Part shown: piece by piece, positions 1 to 5,832 of the stretch
Layout: every line of letters starts with the position of its first letter
Numbering within the stretch: the stretch's first letter is position 1
DNA from: Tannerella sp.
GTDB lineage: Bacteria; Bacteroidota; Bacteroidia; Bacteroidales; Tannerellaceae
Assembly (NCBI GenBank): GCA_031289445.1
Contig: JAITPL010000081.1
Span: forward strand, 1 to 5,832
Length of the DNA stretch: 5,832 nt
Reading direction: 5' to 3'
Notes under the pieces: generated by a model
The model's database searches: none
Seen by the model: only the letters and a program-made list of their open reading frames with translations
What the model was told of the DNA's origin: nothing
Position numbers and translations under genes: made by a program

Positions 1-65
1 TTTTATCTCTGATAATATGTGATTCATGAAAATAACACCCAAAGACATTATTGTATCAAGTACGG

Positions 66-93
66 TATCCAATTACAATATCCAATTACAATA
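66..93. repeat. 13-base tandem repeat, just over two copies
   Basis: TATCCAATTACAA occurs at 66-78 and immediately again at 79-91 without mismatch, followed by the first two bases of a third unit (TA, 92-93). It looks like a product of replication slippage; two exact copies could also be adjacent protein-binding sites. Confidence 0.8.
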
Positions 94-140
94 ATATTTT
101 ATTATAAGCATGTTGAAAATCAAGAATTAAATTACGGCTT

Positions 141-182
141 TTGACTGATAACCTTTGACTGCTTCAACCTTTTAATTGACTG
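141..182. repeat. Degenerate heptamer-phased repeats (TTGACTG) after trpS
   Basis: TTGACTG occurs at 141-147, 155-161 and 176-182, with start-to-start distances of 14 and 21, both multiples of seven. AACCTTT also appears twice (150-156 and 166-172), ahead of the second and third heptamers. On the trpS transcript the motif reads CAGTCAA. The regular phase suggests a decayed tandem array rather than chance; function unknown. Confidence 0.55.
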
Positions 183-224
183 CGTCGAACGTTGTTTCTT
201 AATTTTCAATTGCAATTCCAACCT

Positions 225-1226
225 CTAACAGTACGGCCTGAAACCAATGATTTGCCGCACTTCGTTGAGCGTAGCGGAGGCGCTTGCAGTAGCTTTTTCG
301 GCGCCCTGACGGATAACCTTGTCGAGGTAGGCGTCATCGGCAGCAATCCCGTTGATACGTTCGCGAATAGGGGCGCAAAATACGTTAATATCGGCTGCCA
401 GCTGCTTCTTCATATCGCCATAACGAATCTCGCAGGTATTGTACTTGCGGTTAAAATAGTCGTAAGTATCCTTGCCCGACACAATCTCCATCATAGTAAA
501 GAGATTTTGAACAGGTTCGGGTTTCTCGCTATCGGGAGCAGCAGGCCCCGAATCCGTAACGGCGTGCATTACTTTCTTGCTTATGCTCTTCTCGTCGTCA
601 ACCAGATAGATGGCATTGCCTTCGCTCTTGCCCATCTTGCCGGAGCCATCAAGTCCGGGTACCTTTACCGCCTTGTCGGACAGGTGAAAAGAAGCCGGCT
701 CGGGAAAAAACTCGATACCGTAGATAGTGTTGAAGCGGCGTGCAAACTTGCGTGCCATCTCCATATTCTGTTCCTGGTCCTTTCCGACCGGCACTTTAAC
801 CGCCTTGTGTATAATAATATCCGCAGCCATAAGGGATGGATAGGTCAGTAGCCCGGCGTTAATATTGTCGGGTTGCGCACGCACTTTCTCCTTGAACGTA
901 GTAACACGCTCAAGTTCGCCAAGATAGGCGTTCATATTGAGATAGAGGTAAAGTTCGACAACCTCGCGCAGGTCGCTCTGGACGTAGATAGTAGCCTTAT
1001 CGGGGTCGAGTCCGCAGGCCAGATACTCGGCAAGTATTGTCTTGACGCTCCGGCGCAAGTTCTCCGGGTTGGGATGGGTGGTAAGCGAATGCCAGTCGGC
1101 GATGAAGAAAAAGCACTGATACTCGTCCTGCATCTTTACAAAACTCTTGACAGCGCCAAAGTAATTACCAAGGTGCAGATTCCCGGTAGGGCGTATCCCG
1201 CTCGCTACTATTTTCTTATCTTTCAT
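225..1226 (-). CDS. trpS: Tryptophanyl-tRNA synthetase (class I)
   Basis: Cytoplasmic enzyme that activates tryptophan with ATP and loads it onto tRNA-Trp for translation. The 333-residue product has the usual length for bacterial TrpRS and looks complete. Seen directly: the N-terminal GIRPTGNLHLGNYFGA stretch (residues 10-25) carries the class I HIGH-type signature as HLGN at 18-21; VPVGKDQ at 145-151 is the conserved active-site segment of TrpRS; GSGKMGKSEGN at 194-204 is the KMSKS loop, in the variant form KMGKS; the end, VRQIIGF near 323-329, is typical of the family C-terminus. The ATG at 1226-1224 puts the HIGH motif at the normal distance from the N-terminus, and no family sequence is missing. 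It is preceded by its own sigma-ABfr-type promoter and a leader of about 30 bases, so it is probably transcribed alone. No T-box or trp attenuator was seen. The stop is TAG at 227-225, with no clear hairpin terminator after it. Identification is very secure. Confidence 0.98.
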   Translation of the reverse strand: MKDKKIVASGIRPTGNLHLGNYFGAVKSFVKMQDEYQCFFFIADWHSLTTHPNPENLRRSVKTILAEYLACGLDPDKATIYVQSDLREVVELYLYLNMNAYLGELERVTTFKEKVRAQPDNINAGLLTYPSLMAADIIIHKAVKVPVGKDQEQNMEMARKFARRFNTIYGIEFFPEPASFHLSDKAVKVPGLDGSGKMGKSEGNAIYLVDDEKSISKKVMHAVTDSGPAAPDSEKPEPVQNLFTMMEIVSGKDTYDYFNRKYNTCEIRYGDMKKQLAADINVFCAPIRERINGIAADDAYLDKVIRQGAEKATASASATLNEVRQIIGFRPYC

Positions 1227-1230
1227 TTCT

Positions 1231-1253
1231 TGTTCTTATTAATGTTCTTATTA
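1231..1253 (-). repeat. Two-copy 12-base direct repeat in the trpS leader
   Basis: The plus strand reads TGTTCTTATTA at 1231-1241 and again at 1243-1253, i.e. two 12-base units differing only in the last base. On the transcript this gives two TAATAAGAACA blocks that fill most of the predicted trpS leader and end 4 bases before the ATG. Bacteroidota start sites tend to rely on A-rich, unstructured leaders rather than Shine-Dalgarno pairing, so the block may serve as the ribosome-landing region. That role is inference. Confidence 0.55.
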
Positions 1254-1263
1254 TCAATGGCCG

Positions 1264-1293
1264 CAAAGGTACAAAAAATATTCCGATTTGCAA
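1264..1293 (-). promoter_or_regulatory. Bacteroidota-type promoter of trpS
   Basis: On the minus strand the sequence reads TTG (1293-1291), 19 bases, then TACCTTTG (1271-1264). This matches the Bacteroidota primary-sigma consensus TTG-N19-TAnnTTTG exactly. Transcription should begin about 5-7 bases after the last G, near 1257-1259, leaving an A-rich leader of about 30 bases before the trpS ATG. The match and position are seen; promoter activity is inferred. Confidence 0.75.
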
Positions 1294-1323
1294 GTGCGGA
1301 GCACATCCCCATCGAAGATGCTA

Positions 1324-1390
1324 CGCCGTCATTGCCGCACATTCATCGCGTGTCGCACATTCGTCATGACGGCGACATGGAATTAATTCC
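1324..1390. repeat. Cluster of inverted and direct repeats between the barrel gene and trpS
   Basis: A perfect 9-base inverted repeat has arms CGCCGTCAT (1324-1332) and ATGACGGCG (1366-1374) around a 33-base spacer. The spacer holds an 18-base-spaced direct repeat, CGCACATTCATC (1336-1347) and CGCACATTCGTC (1354-1365), 11 of 12 identical. Two perfect palindromes adjoin: CGTCATGACG (1362-1371) and GGAATTAATTCC (1379-1390). The cluster lies 31-97 bases upstream of the trpS -33 element and 40-106 bases past the barrel-gene stop. No U-tract follows, so it is not a standard terminator. It could be an operator region or an RNA-fold element; function unknown. Confidence 0.5.
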
Positions 1391-1429
1391 GTGAATCCCC
1401 TACAGAGAAAAAATGGCCGCCAAACGGGA

Positions 1430-2029
1430 TTAAAACCTGCAAAAGACCCCGCACGAAACAATGCCCTTGTACCCGAAACCGGCTTCGAGATAACCGCCTG
1501 CCGTGCTTCCGACTTTGATGCCTATCGGAGTTATTTGAAAATCAACGGTACAGAGCGATTGCTTTTTTTCTTGCCCGCTCTGAGGCTTATAAGCTTGCTG
1601 TATATACAGCAAACCGATACCGGCAAGTCCATAGACTTTTACAGATTTCCTGTTTACGTAATTAAAGGAAGACTCAATCGCCATGCCGGAATAGAATCGC
1701 TTCAAGTCGCCGTCATATTGATTTAAAATCACTCCTTTTGCTTTCTCGGTACCGGCTGTAAGCGTTGCGCCTAAACCGATTCTTTTTGAAAGACAGTACT
1801 TATAACCGAGATGATAAACAGGCGAGCCGGTTTGCTCTTCAAATCTTGCATCGCCCGCAATCGCCACGGCATTAACCATAACGTCTCCCAAGCCAAACGC
1901 CACATTGCTCGTGCTCAACATTCCTGCACCTATCGAAAACTCGTGCTTGCGTTCGTCTTCCTGCGCCCTTAACCCTGCAAGGGGCACTACGGTTATCATG
2001 CCGATAATCAATAATATTCTTGTTTTCAT
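1430..2029 (-). CDS. Small outer-membrane beta-barrel protein
   Basis: A 199-residue exported protein of unknown specific function. Residues 1-22 form a clear signal peptide: charged MKTR, a hydrophobic core ILLIIGMITVVPLAGL, and a likely signal peptidase I site at LRA|QE. The rest alternates polar and hydrophobic/aromatic residues in short Gly-bounded strands (e.g. FSIGAGML 31-38, IGLGATLTAG 84-93, VYGLAGIGLLYI 132-143, GYLEAGFGYKGIV 179-191) and ends in a C-terminal Phe (CRF). This is the typical ending of barrels inserted by the BAM machinery. The closing GFGYKGI stretch resembles small porin-like proteins common in Bacteroidota. Odd: four cysteines (79, 160, 193, 197), two of them in the last strand. 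The ATG at 2029 is fixed by the signal peptide. The gene has its own promoter (2125-2155) and a long leader. The class is fairly sure; substrate or role cannot be told. Confidence 0.88.
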   Translation of the reverse strand: MKTRILLIIGMITVVPLAGLRAQEDERKHEFSIGAGMLSTSNVAFGLGDVMVNAVAIAGDARFEEQTGSPVYHLGYKYCLSKRIGLGATLTAGTEKAKGVILNQYDGDLKRFYSGMAIESSFNYVNRKSVKVYGLAGIGLLYIQQAYKPQSGQEKKQSLCTVDFQITPIGIKVGSTAGGYLEAGFGYKGIVSCGVFCRF

Positions 2030-2037
2030 ACGACTGT

Positions 2038-2100
2038 TTACAGGGACTTCTGTTTATAAATCTTTCCGGGTTTGATTCTTGCAACAAAGCCGAAGTCCAT
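2038..2100 (-). CDS. Possible 20-codon leader ORF ahead of the barrel gene
   Basis: Within the predicted leader of the barrel gene an ATG at 2100-2098 opens a 20-codon frame beginning MDFGFVARIK and ending KQKSL, with TAA at 2040-2038. It stops 8 bases before the barrel ATG. AGCAGG lies 5 bases upstream of its ATG and could serve as a weak ribosome-binding site. The peptide is basic in its second half and resembles nothing I recognise. It could be a regulatory leader peptide, a chance frame, or a remnant. Conservation of the frame in relatives would be needed to accept it. Confidence 0.22.
   Translation of the reverse strand: MDFGFVARIKPGKIYKQKSL
2044..2098 (-). promoter_or_regulatory. Possible long-range stem in the barrel-gene leader
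   Basis: On the transcript GGACTTC (2098-2092) and GAAGTCC (2050-2044) are perfect 7-base complements separated by 41 bases, both inside the predicted 5' leader. Pairing would enclose most of the possible leader ORF and place the stem about 15 bases before the barrel ATG. A 7-base match at this distance can occur by chance, so regulatory function is only a suggestion. Confidence 0.25.
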
Positions 2101-2124
2101 AAAAACCTGCTGAAAAAATCGCTG

Positions 2125-2155
2125 CAAAGTTAAATGCTTTGTTTGAAATCTCCAA
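2125..2155 (-). promoter_or_regulatory. Bacteroidota-type promoter of the outer-membrane barrel gene
   Basis: The minus strand reads TTG (2155-2153), 20 bases, then TAACTTTG (2132-2125), a full match to the -7 consensus TAnnTTTG with near-ideal spacing. It sits in the gap just after the radical SAM gene stop, so the barrel gene need not depend on read-through. The expected start is near 2118-2120, giving a leader of about 90 bases. Activity is inferred from the match. Confidence 0.7.
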
Positions 2156-2173
2156 GTTTTTGGACGTTTTTTT

Positions 2174-3043
2174 TCAGAATAGTTGTATTTTATCTCTAAA
2201 TTCGTGGTTTTTCAGTCCCCAGTCGGGAGCTATCAGTAGGTCGCGAGGCGATTGTGATACAAAGCGGTCGATATATATATCCGCTCGCAGGCGAACAAGA
2301 AACTCCTTCAGCAACGCGATATATTCATCCGCCGTAAAGAGATTAAAACGTTCGGGATACGTCAGATACTCGTCCGCAAGCGCCGTGTCGCGTATAACCT
2401 GTAGCTGGTGCAGTTTGAGAGAAGTCAGAGGCAGTTCCGACAGGCGGTCGGCATGGCTCAACATCTGTTCCCGCATTTCGCCCGGCAGACCGAGTATGAG
2501 ATGCGCCCCAACGGGAATATCCCGCTCGGCTGTGCGACGCACCGCATCTTGAGCCTCCTCGTATGTATGGCAGCGATTGATACGCCGCAGCGTCTCTTCG
2601 GAAGTACTCTCAATGCCATATTCCACCATCACGAATGTTTGCCGGGTAAGCGACGCCAGATAATCCAACACATCATCCGGCACGCAGTCGGGACGAGTGC
2701 CTATAATCAGACCTACAACGCCATCCACTGCCAGCGCCTCCTCATATTTTTCACGAAGTGAAGGCAAAGGAGCATAAGTGTTAGTATAAGCTTGAAAATA
2801 AGCCAGATACTTCATTTCGGGATATTTGCGACCGAAGAAGCGGACGCCTTCATTCAGTTGTTGAGTAATACTTGTTTCGGCGCGACAGTAGTTGGGATTG
2901 AAGGTGCGGTTATTGCAATATATACAACCGCCGCGACCCTTCGTTCCGTCGCGGTTAGGACAGGTAAATCCCGCATCTAATGATATCTTCTGCACTTTGT
3001 CATCCGGGAACCGTCCCCGCAGGAACTCCGCAAAATCTCTCAA
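2174..3043 (-). CDS. Radical SAM protein, YhcC family (TIGR01212 type)
   Basis: A 289-residue iron-sulfur enzyme that should bind a [4Fe-4S] cluster and cleave S-adenosylmethionine to a radical; the substrate of this family is not known to me. Cys28, Cys40 and Cys43, in GFTCPNRDG and GGCIYC, give the C-X11-C-X2-C cluster motif of the YhcC group rather than the common CX3CX2C. Other family blocks are YGIES (142-146), HLILGLPGE (181-189), KLHQLQV (210-216) and the C-terminal SQSPRDLLIAPDWGLKNHEF (263-282). The start is TTG at 3043-3041: the eight in-frame codons between the upstream stop TAG (3070-3068) and TTG include no ATG, GTG or TTG, and the next Met (77) would lose the cluster motif. AAAGG (3058-3054) lies upstream as a possible ribosome-binding site. 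The gene begins 13 bases after the large secreted-protein gene and is probably co-transcribed with it. It ends with TGA. Family is secure; the exact start is less so. Confidence 0.93.
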   Translation of the reverse strand: MRDFAEFLRGRFPDDKVQKISLDAGFTCPNRDGTKGRGGCIYCNNRTFNPNYCRAETSITQQLNEGVRFFGRKYPEMKYLAYFQAYTNTYAPLPSLREKYEEALAVDGVVGLIIGTRPDCVPDDVLDYLASLTRQTFVMVEYGIESTSEETLRRINRCHTYEEAQDAVRRTAERDIPVGAHLILGLPGEMREQMLSHADRLSELPLTSLKLHQLQVIRDTALADEYLTYPERFNLFTADEYIALLKEFLVRLRADIYIDRFVSQSPRDLLIAPDWGLKNHEFRDKIQLF

Positions 3044-3056
3044 AGCGCCATTACCT

Positions 3057-5832
3057 TTAAAGTACCACTACCTTTTGTGTTCGCATACCCACGCGCACTA
3101 TACTTATACCTCGCGGAGCGGCAAGCGTCTCGCCATCGGTAGCCAGTTGCTTGTCGGCCACCTTAACTCCAATGATATTATATACTGTTGCCTGCTGTCC
3201 CATAGCGTTGAGGATAGAAATGCTGCCCTTACCGCCGATAACGACAACCTCGCGGGAGACCTTTTCTTCTTTTGCCTGGGGGATCACAACCACCGGATTA
3301 GCCGTAGCCGTCGGAGATACCCATTTGATTGTTACCAGACAGGCATGATCGTTTCGAGGGCCGACGTACAGAGTATCGTCTTTGTAATCGTCTCTCTTTA
3401 TCGACAGGTAGCCGCGATTACCTTCCGGGCTGCCGTAGCCCGATTCGGTAACGATATAGTAGAGGCTGTCGCCTTTACCGTCGGGTGCAACAGAATCCAC
3501 CTTCTGCAGGAAGAAACGATATTCGTTGATAGCTGTTTCGTTCTTGCCGGCGTAACCTATACTATCGCGCCATGTTGGAGGTGCGCCGGTTTCAAGCACA
3601 AGTCCGTTAGGCTCCGCACGCTTACTTGCCTTGACGAAGTTCAGGCGATTATATTCTATACCATCCACTACAACCACATCATCGTCATGCACCGGCAGCG
3701 AGGTCGAATCCATCACGTGCAGGAAATATCCGCTTACGGTAACAGGATTTGTTTCAGCTACCGCCGCATCCTTAACAATATAGAACGAAGGTTTTTCCGG
3801 GTTGAAGCCTGTACCGCGAGCAGTATCCATCCACAGACTGAAATCGGCGGGAGTGAAACTGCCTGCGCGAAGCATCGATTCGCCCTCCTTGCGCAAGACG
3901 GCTCTGTCATAGTCATTCTTAGTCAACCAACGCCAGTCATTAGTGCTTCGCAGATATGCCACCTCATACTTTCCGGCGCCGTTTGGCAGCTCGGTCAAGT
4001 ATGTGTATTCATCCGGCTCAAGCACAACTTTAGGTCTCAGTGTAAATGTAAATGTGTGATTAACAGCAGTATCCGCAGGAGCGAAATACAACTGTTTGCT
4101 CAATGTATCAATAAGTAGCTTATGTCCGGCGACAGTATCAACGAAGTAATACGTCCCGCGCGTCGTATCCTCTTTAAGGAAGAAAACGACGGCTTCACTA
4201 GTATCCGACAGTACCGCGCCCGGTTGGCCGACAGACAGCAATGTGTCGCCTTTGGAGAGATGAAGCACCTCATCCCCTAAGACGCTAAGCAGATATGCCT
4301 CTCTTTGCAGTTGCTTTATAGCGGCAATAGCAGCTGCGCCTCGCGACGGCGTCGCTGCCGGCGTCAGGATAAACCTTACCGAATCGGCCTCCGTCAACAG
4401 ACTGAACAGCGAATCCTCCTCCACATTATAGCCTAAATTGCGTCCTGCGAGCGTATCCGCCGAATAAGCGGTGAAAATTACACCGTTAGCGGCTAACTGG
4501 CTCTCGGAGAATGCTTTGAAACCCAGCTGAGCGTCTTTCTTGAGATTGTTCATATTGCCATAGTCAATAGCCGTGATAACAAAGGTATCTATACCGTTAG
4601 TAAATTGATGGTCAATAGGTCTATGAGGATTAACCGACGTGTCAATAACTGCCGTCAGTGTCCCTGTCCTTATCGTACTGTCAAGTCGATTAATCAACTC
4701 GTATTTATCATTTAAACTAATAACAAACTGAAAATCAGGCAGATGTGCATAGACCGTATCGTGACCGTAAACGTCATAACTCCAAACAGTATCGCCCTGC
4801 AGGTTTGCGCCAATATATTGTTGGTCATGCGCCCCCAAGCCCACATACTGCACGCGAAATACCTTCCTCGAATCGCCAACATCGGGCGGCTCAGGCACAA
4901 ACCCCTGCTCTATAAACTTGAATTTCAGGTATTTATACTGTATGGTATCGCTTACTAAAATCAGTTGCCCCGAAGGGTTGAGCGACAGGAAGAAATTTGT
5001 TTTACTCTGAGGGTCTTTGACAATGAATGCGTTCTTGCCCCCAAGCTCTTTGAAACAAGGCATCAGCCAACTGTTGAGCGTCCCTGTCTGTTGCATATAT
5101 GCTACGGTATCCACAAACTGGGCGCCAATCGTATCATATCTTGGAACGTCGAAGGCTAATATACTGTCTGTAAGAGCATTATAAATCTTATAGTAGGTAG
5201 AATCGTTGATTACGGTATCGACGGCGAATCTCCAGAAGAAAGCTGTATCGATGTCGGTAATAGTAGCGCCTATTGTTACTAGTGAATCTATTCTGAACGG
5301 CGGCGGCAAAAGCGGTATCGTATCAATGCCGAGGAAAGTAGTATCGGCGGGGACGACATTCAGTACATCAATCGAATCGATTAGAATCTTGTAAAGCGAG
5401 TTCGGTTTAGGTGCATCCGTGACCCTTTCCAAGGTGAAATAAATCAAATTATAGATCGCGGAATTTTCGGCAGAAAGCATCACAACGTCGTCTTCCGTCA
5501 AGCGGAGATTGAACGAATGTACCGATAAGGCTTCATCCATATAGCTCGACCTGAAACTATTGCGCTCTCCAAAATTGAACACCAGACCGTCCCAGCGATT
5601 GAGCCTGCTGCCGTTCAGCAAGGTCGCTATCGTGTCGGTTACGGTCGTTGTAGGAGGAGCAAACGCCAGCGTATCCGTTCCCTGAGTTATCACATAACTG
5701 TTAGCAGAGCCGTCAACATCCGAAGTAAACTTCCAGATTGCAGACTCGCCCTTGACATTTTCTACCCTCAACTGGTCGTCGTCCTTATGCAGATACCCGA
5801 TAGTCTCATATTGAGAATTCGAGTTCAATATT
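3057..5832 (-). CDS. Large secreted beta-rich surface protein with C-terminal DUF6383/T9SS-like domain (N-terminus cut off)
   Basis: The open frame runs off the right edge: 5828-5826 is TTG, preceded by ATA, so neither a true start nor a signal peptide is in view. About 923 residues are visible (numbered from that TTG). They are full of short beta-like segments with a recurring hydrophobic-Asp-Thr-hydrophobic pattern (22 DT and about 12 DS pairs) and aromatic strands such as IWKF 31-34, FFWRF 197-201, VVFFLKEDT 547-555, YRFFLQKVD 770-778. Only two cysteines are seen (258, 830). A block near 656-684, with ADFSLWMDTARG and PSFYIVKD, recalls other Bacteroidales DUF6383 proteins. A Pro/Ala/Val-rich linker (838-858) leads to the final 65 residues: GGKGSISILNA, TVYNIIGVKVAD, LAAPRGISIVRV and a QKVVVL end. 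These fit DUF6383 and type A sorting domains, which direct type IX secretion or surface attachment. The protein is therefore probably exported to the cell surface. Ligand or activity is unknown; lectin-like trefoil repeats or an S-layer role are guesses. The stop TAA is at 3059-3057. Confidence 0.85.
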   Translation of the reverse strand, partial: ILNSNSQYETIGYLHKDDDQLRVENVKGESAIWKFTSDVDGSANSYVITQGTDTLAFAPPTTTVTDTIATLLNGSRLNRWDGLVFNFGERNSFRSSYMDEALSVHSFNLRLTEDDVVMLSAENSAIYNLIYFTLERVTDAPKPNSLYKILIDSIDVLNVVPADTTFLGIDTIPLLPPPFRIDSLVTIGATITDIDTAFFWRFAVDTVINDSTYYKIYNALTDSILAFDVPRYDTIGAQFVDTVAYMQQTGTLNSWLMPCFKELGGKNAFIVKDPQSKTNFFLSLNPSGQLILVSDTIQYKYLKFKFIEQGFVPEPPDVGDSRKVFRVQYVGLGAHDQQYIGANLQGDTVWSYDVYGHDTVYAHLPDFQFVISLNDKYELINRLDSTIRTGTLTAVIDTSVNPHRPIDHQFTNGIDTFVITAIDYGNMNNLKKDAQLGFKAFSESQLAANGVIFTAYSADTLAGRNLGYNVEEDSLFSLLTEADSVRFILTPAATPSRGAAAIAAIKQLQREAYLLSVLGDEVLHLSKGDTLLSVGQPGAVLSDTSEAVVFFLKEDTTRGTYYFVDTVAGHKLLIDTLSKQLYFAPADTAVNHTFTFTLRPKVVLEPDEYTYLTELPNGAGKYEVAYLRSTNDWRWLTKNDYDRAVLRKEGESMLRAGSFTPADFSLWMDTARGTGFNPEKPSFYIVKDAAVAETNPVTVSGYFLHVMDSTSLPVHDDDVVVVDGIEYNRLNFVKASKRAEPNGLVLETGAPPTWRDSIGYAGKNETAINEYRFFLQKVDSVAPDGKGDSLYYIVTESGYGSPEGNRGYLSIKRDDYKDDTLYVGPRNDHACLVTIKWVSPTATANPVVVIPQAKEEKVSREVVVIGGKGSISILNAMGQQATVYNIIGVKVADKQLATDGETLAAPRGISIVRVGMRTQKVVVL

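Larger units (their letters stand above)
1..224. other. AT-rich intergenic region downstream of trpS
   Basis: No complete gene or RNA gene is visible. The stretch holds a 13-base tandem repeat (66-93), three TTGACTG heptamers spaced in multiples of 7 (141-182) and a small palindrome AATTGCAATT (208-217). A minus-strand ATG at 27-25 stays open for nine codons to the left edge and could be the start of the next gene, but only a poor -7 element (TGTCTTTG, 47-40) lies before it. No strong intrinsic terminator for trpS was found. Confidence 0.6.

Noticed and set aside
149..157. TAACCTTTG on the plus strand as a -7 promoter element
   Set aside because: It has three bases between TA and TTTG instead of two, no properly placed TTG, and no plus-strand gene downstream.
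192..851. 219-codon open frame on the plus strand
   Set aside because: It is fully antisense to trpS, whose identity is certain; the translation resembles no protein family.
1408..1425. Possible terminator of the barrel gene: TGGCGGCCA then T6 on the minus strand
   Set aside because: The stem has only 3 pairs with a 3-base loop, too weak to call despite the T-run.
873..1726. Two adjoining plus-strand open frames (873-1394 and 1391-1726)
   Set aside because: They cover the antisense of trpS, the trpS promoter region and the antisense of the barrel gene. No signal or motif is seen, and the two real genes explain the coding bias.
1872..2087. 71-codon minus-strand frame overlapping the barrel gene start
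   Set aside because: It is out of frame with the signal-peptide-bearing barrel gene, overlaps it for most of its length, and lacks any motif.
2151..2174. Plus-strand hairpin TCCAA-GTTT-TTGGA followed by a T8 tract, like an intrinsic terminator
   Set aside because: The stem is only 5 base pairs and AT-rich, there is no plus-strand gene before it, and it overlaps the -33 element of the barrel promoter. The A-tract on the minus strand cannot terminate the radical SAM transcript.
2892..4118. 408-codon open frame on the plus strand
   Set aside because: It lies antisense to the C-terminal half of the large secreted protein and the start of the radical SAM gene. Its translation has no family motif and mixed low-complexity composition, whereas the minus-strand proteins are recognisable.
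5826..5828. TTG at the right edge as start codon of the large protein
   Set aside because: The frame stays open upstream to the window edge and no signal peptide follows, so this is an internal leucine codon of a truncated gene.

Overview
The window looks like a piece of a Bacteroidota (probably Bacteroidales) chromosome. Two promoters match the lineage-specific sigma-ABfr form (TTG, 19-20 bases, TAnnTTTG). Start codons mostly lack a strong Shine-Dalgarno sequence. One gene encodes a small outer-membrane barrel, and another encodes a large exported protein ending in a sorting-type domain of the DUF6383 / type IX-secretion kind. Coding regions are of roughly balanced GC and the intergenic gaps are clearly AT-richer.

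All four substantial genes lie on the minus strand. In transcription order (right to left) they are: (1) the C-terminal 920 or so residues of a large, beta-rich, Asp-Thr-rich secreted protein whose N-terminus lies beyond the right edge (3057-5832); (2) a YhcC-type radical SAM protein that follows after only 13 bases and appears to start at TTG (2174-3043); (3) a 199-residue outer-membrane beta-barrel protein with its own promoter and an approximately 90-base leader (1430-2029); (4) tryptophanyl-tRNA synthetase trpS, also with its own promoter (225-1226). The last 224 bases are AT-rich, repeat-containing non-coding DNA.

The genes do not form one pathway. trpS and the radical SAM gene are housekeeping-type. 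The barrel and the large protein belong to the cell envelope or surface. The large protein and the radical SAM gene are probably co-transcribed because of their spacing; the other two have separate promoters. No RNA gene, mobile element, CRISPR array or origin was seen. The least ordinary items are the repetitive surface protein, the TTG start (or frameshift) of the radical SAM gene, a possible 20-codon leader ORF before the barrel gene, and several short repeats or palindromes in the intergenic gaps.
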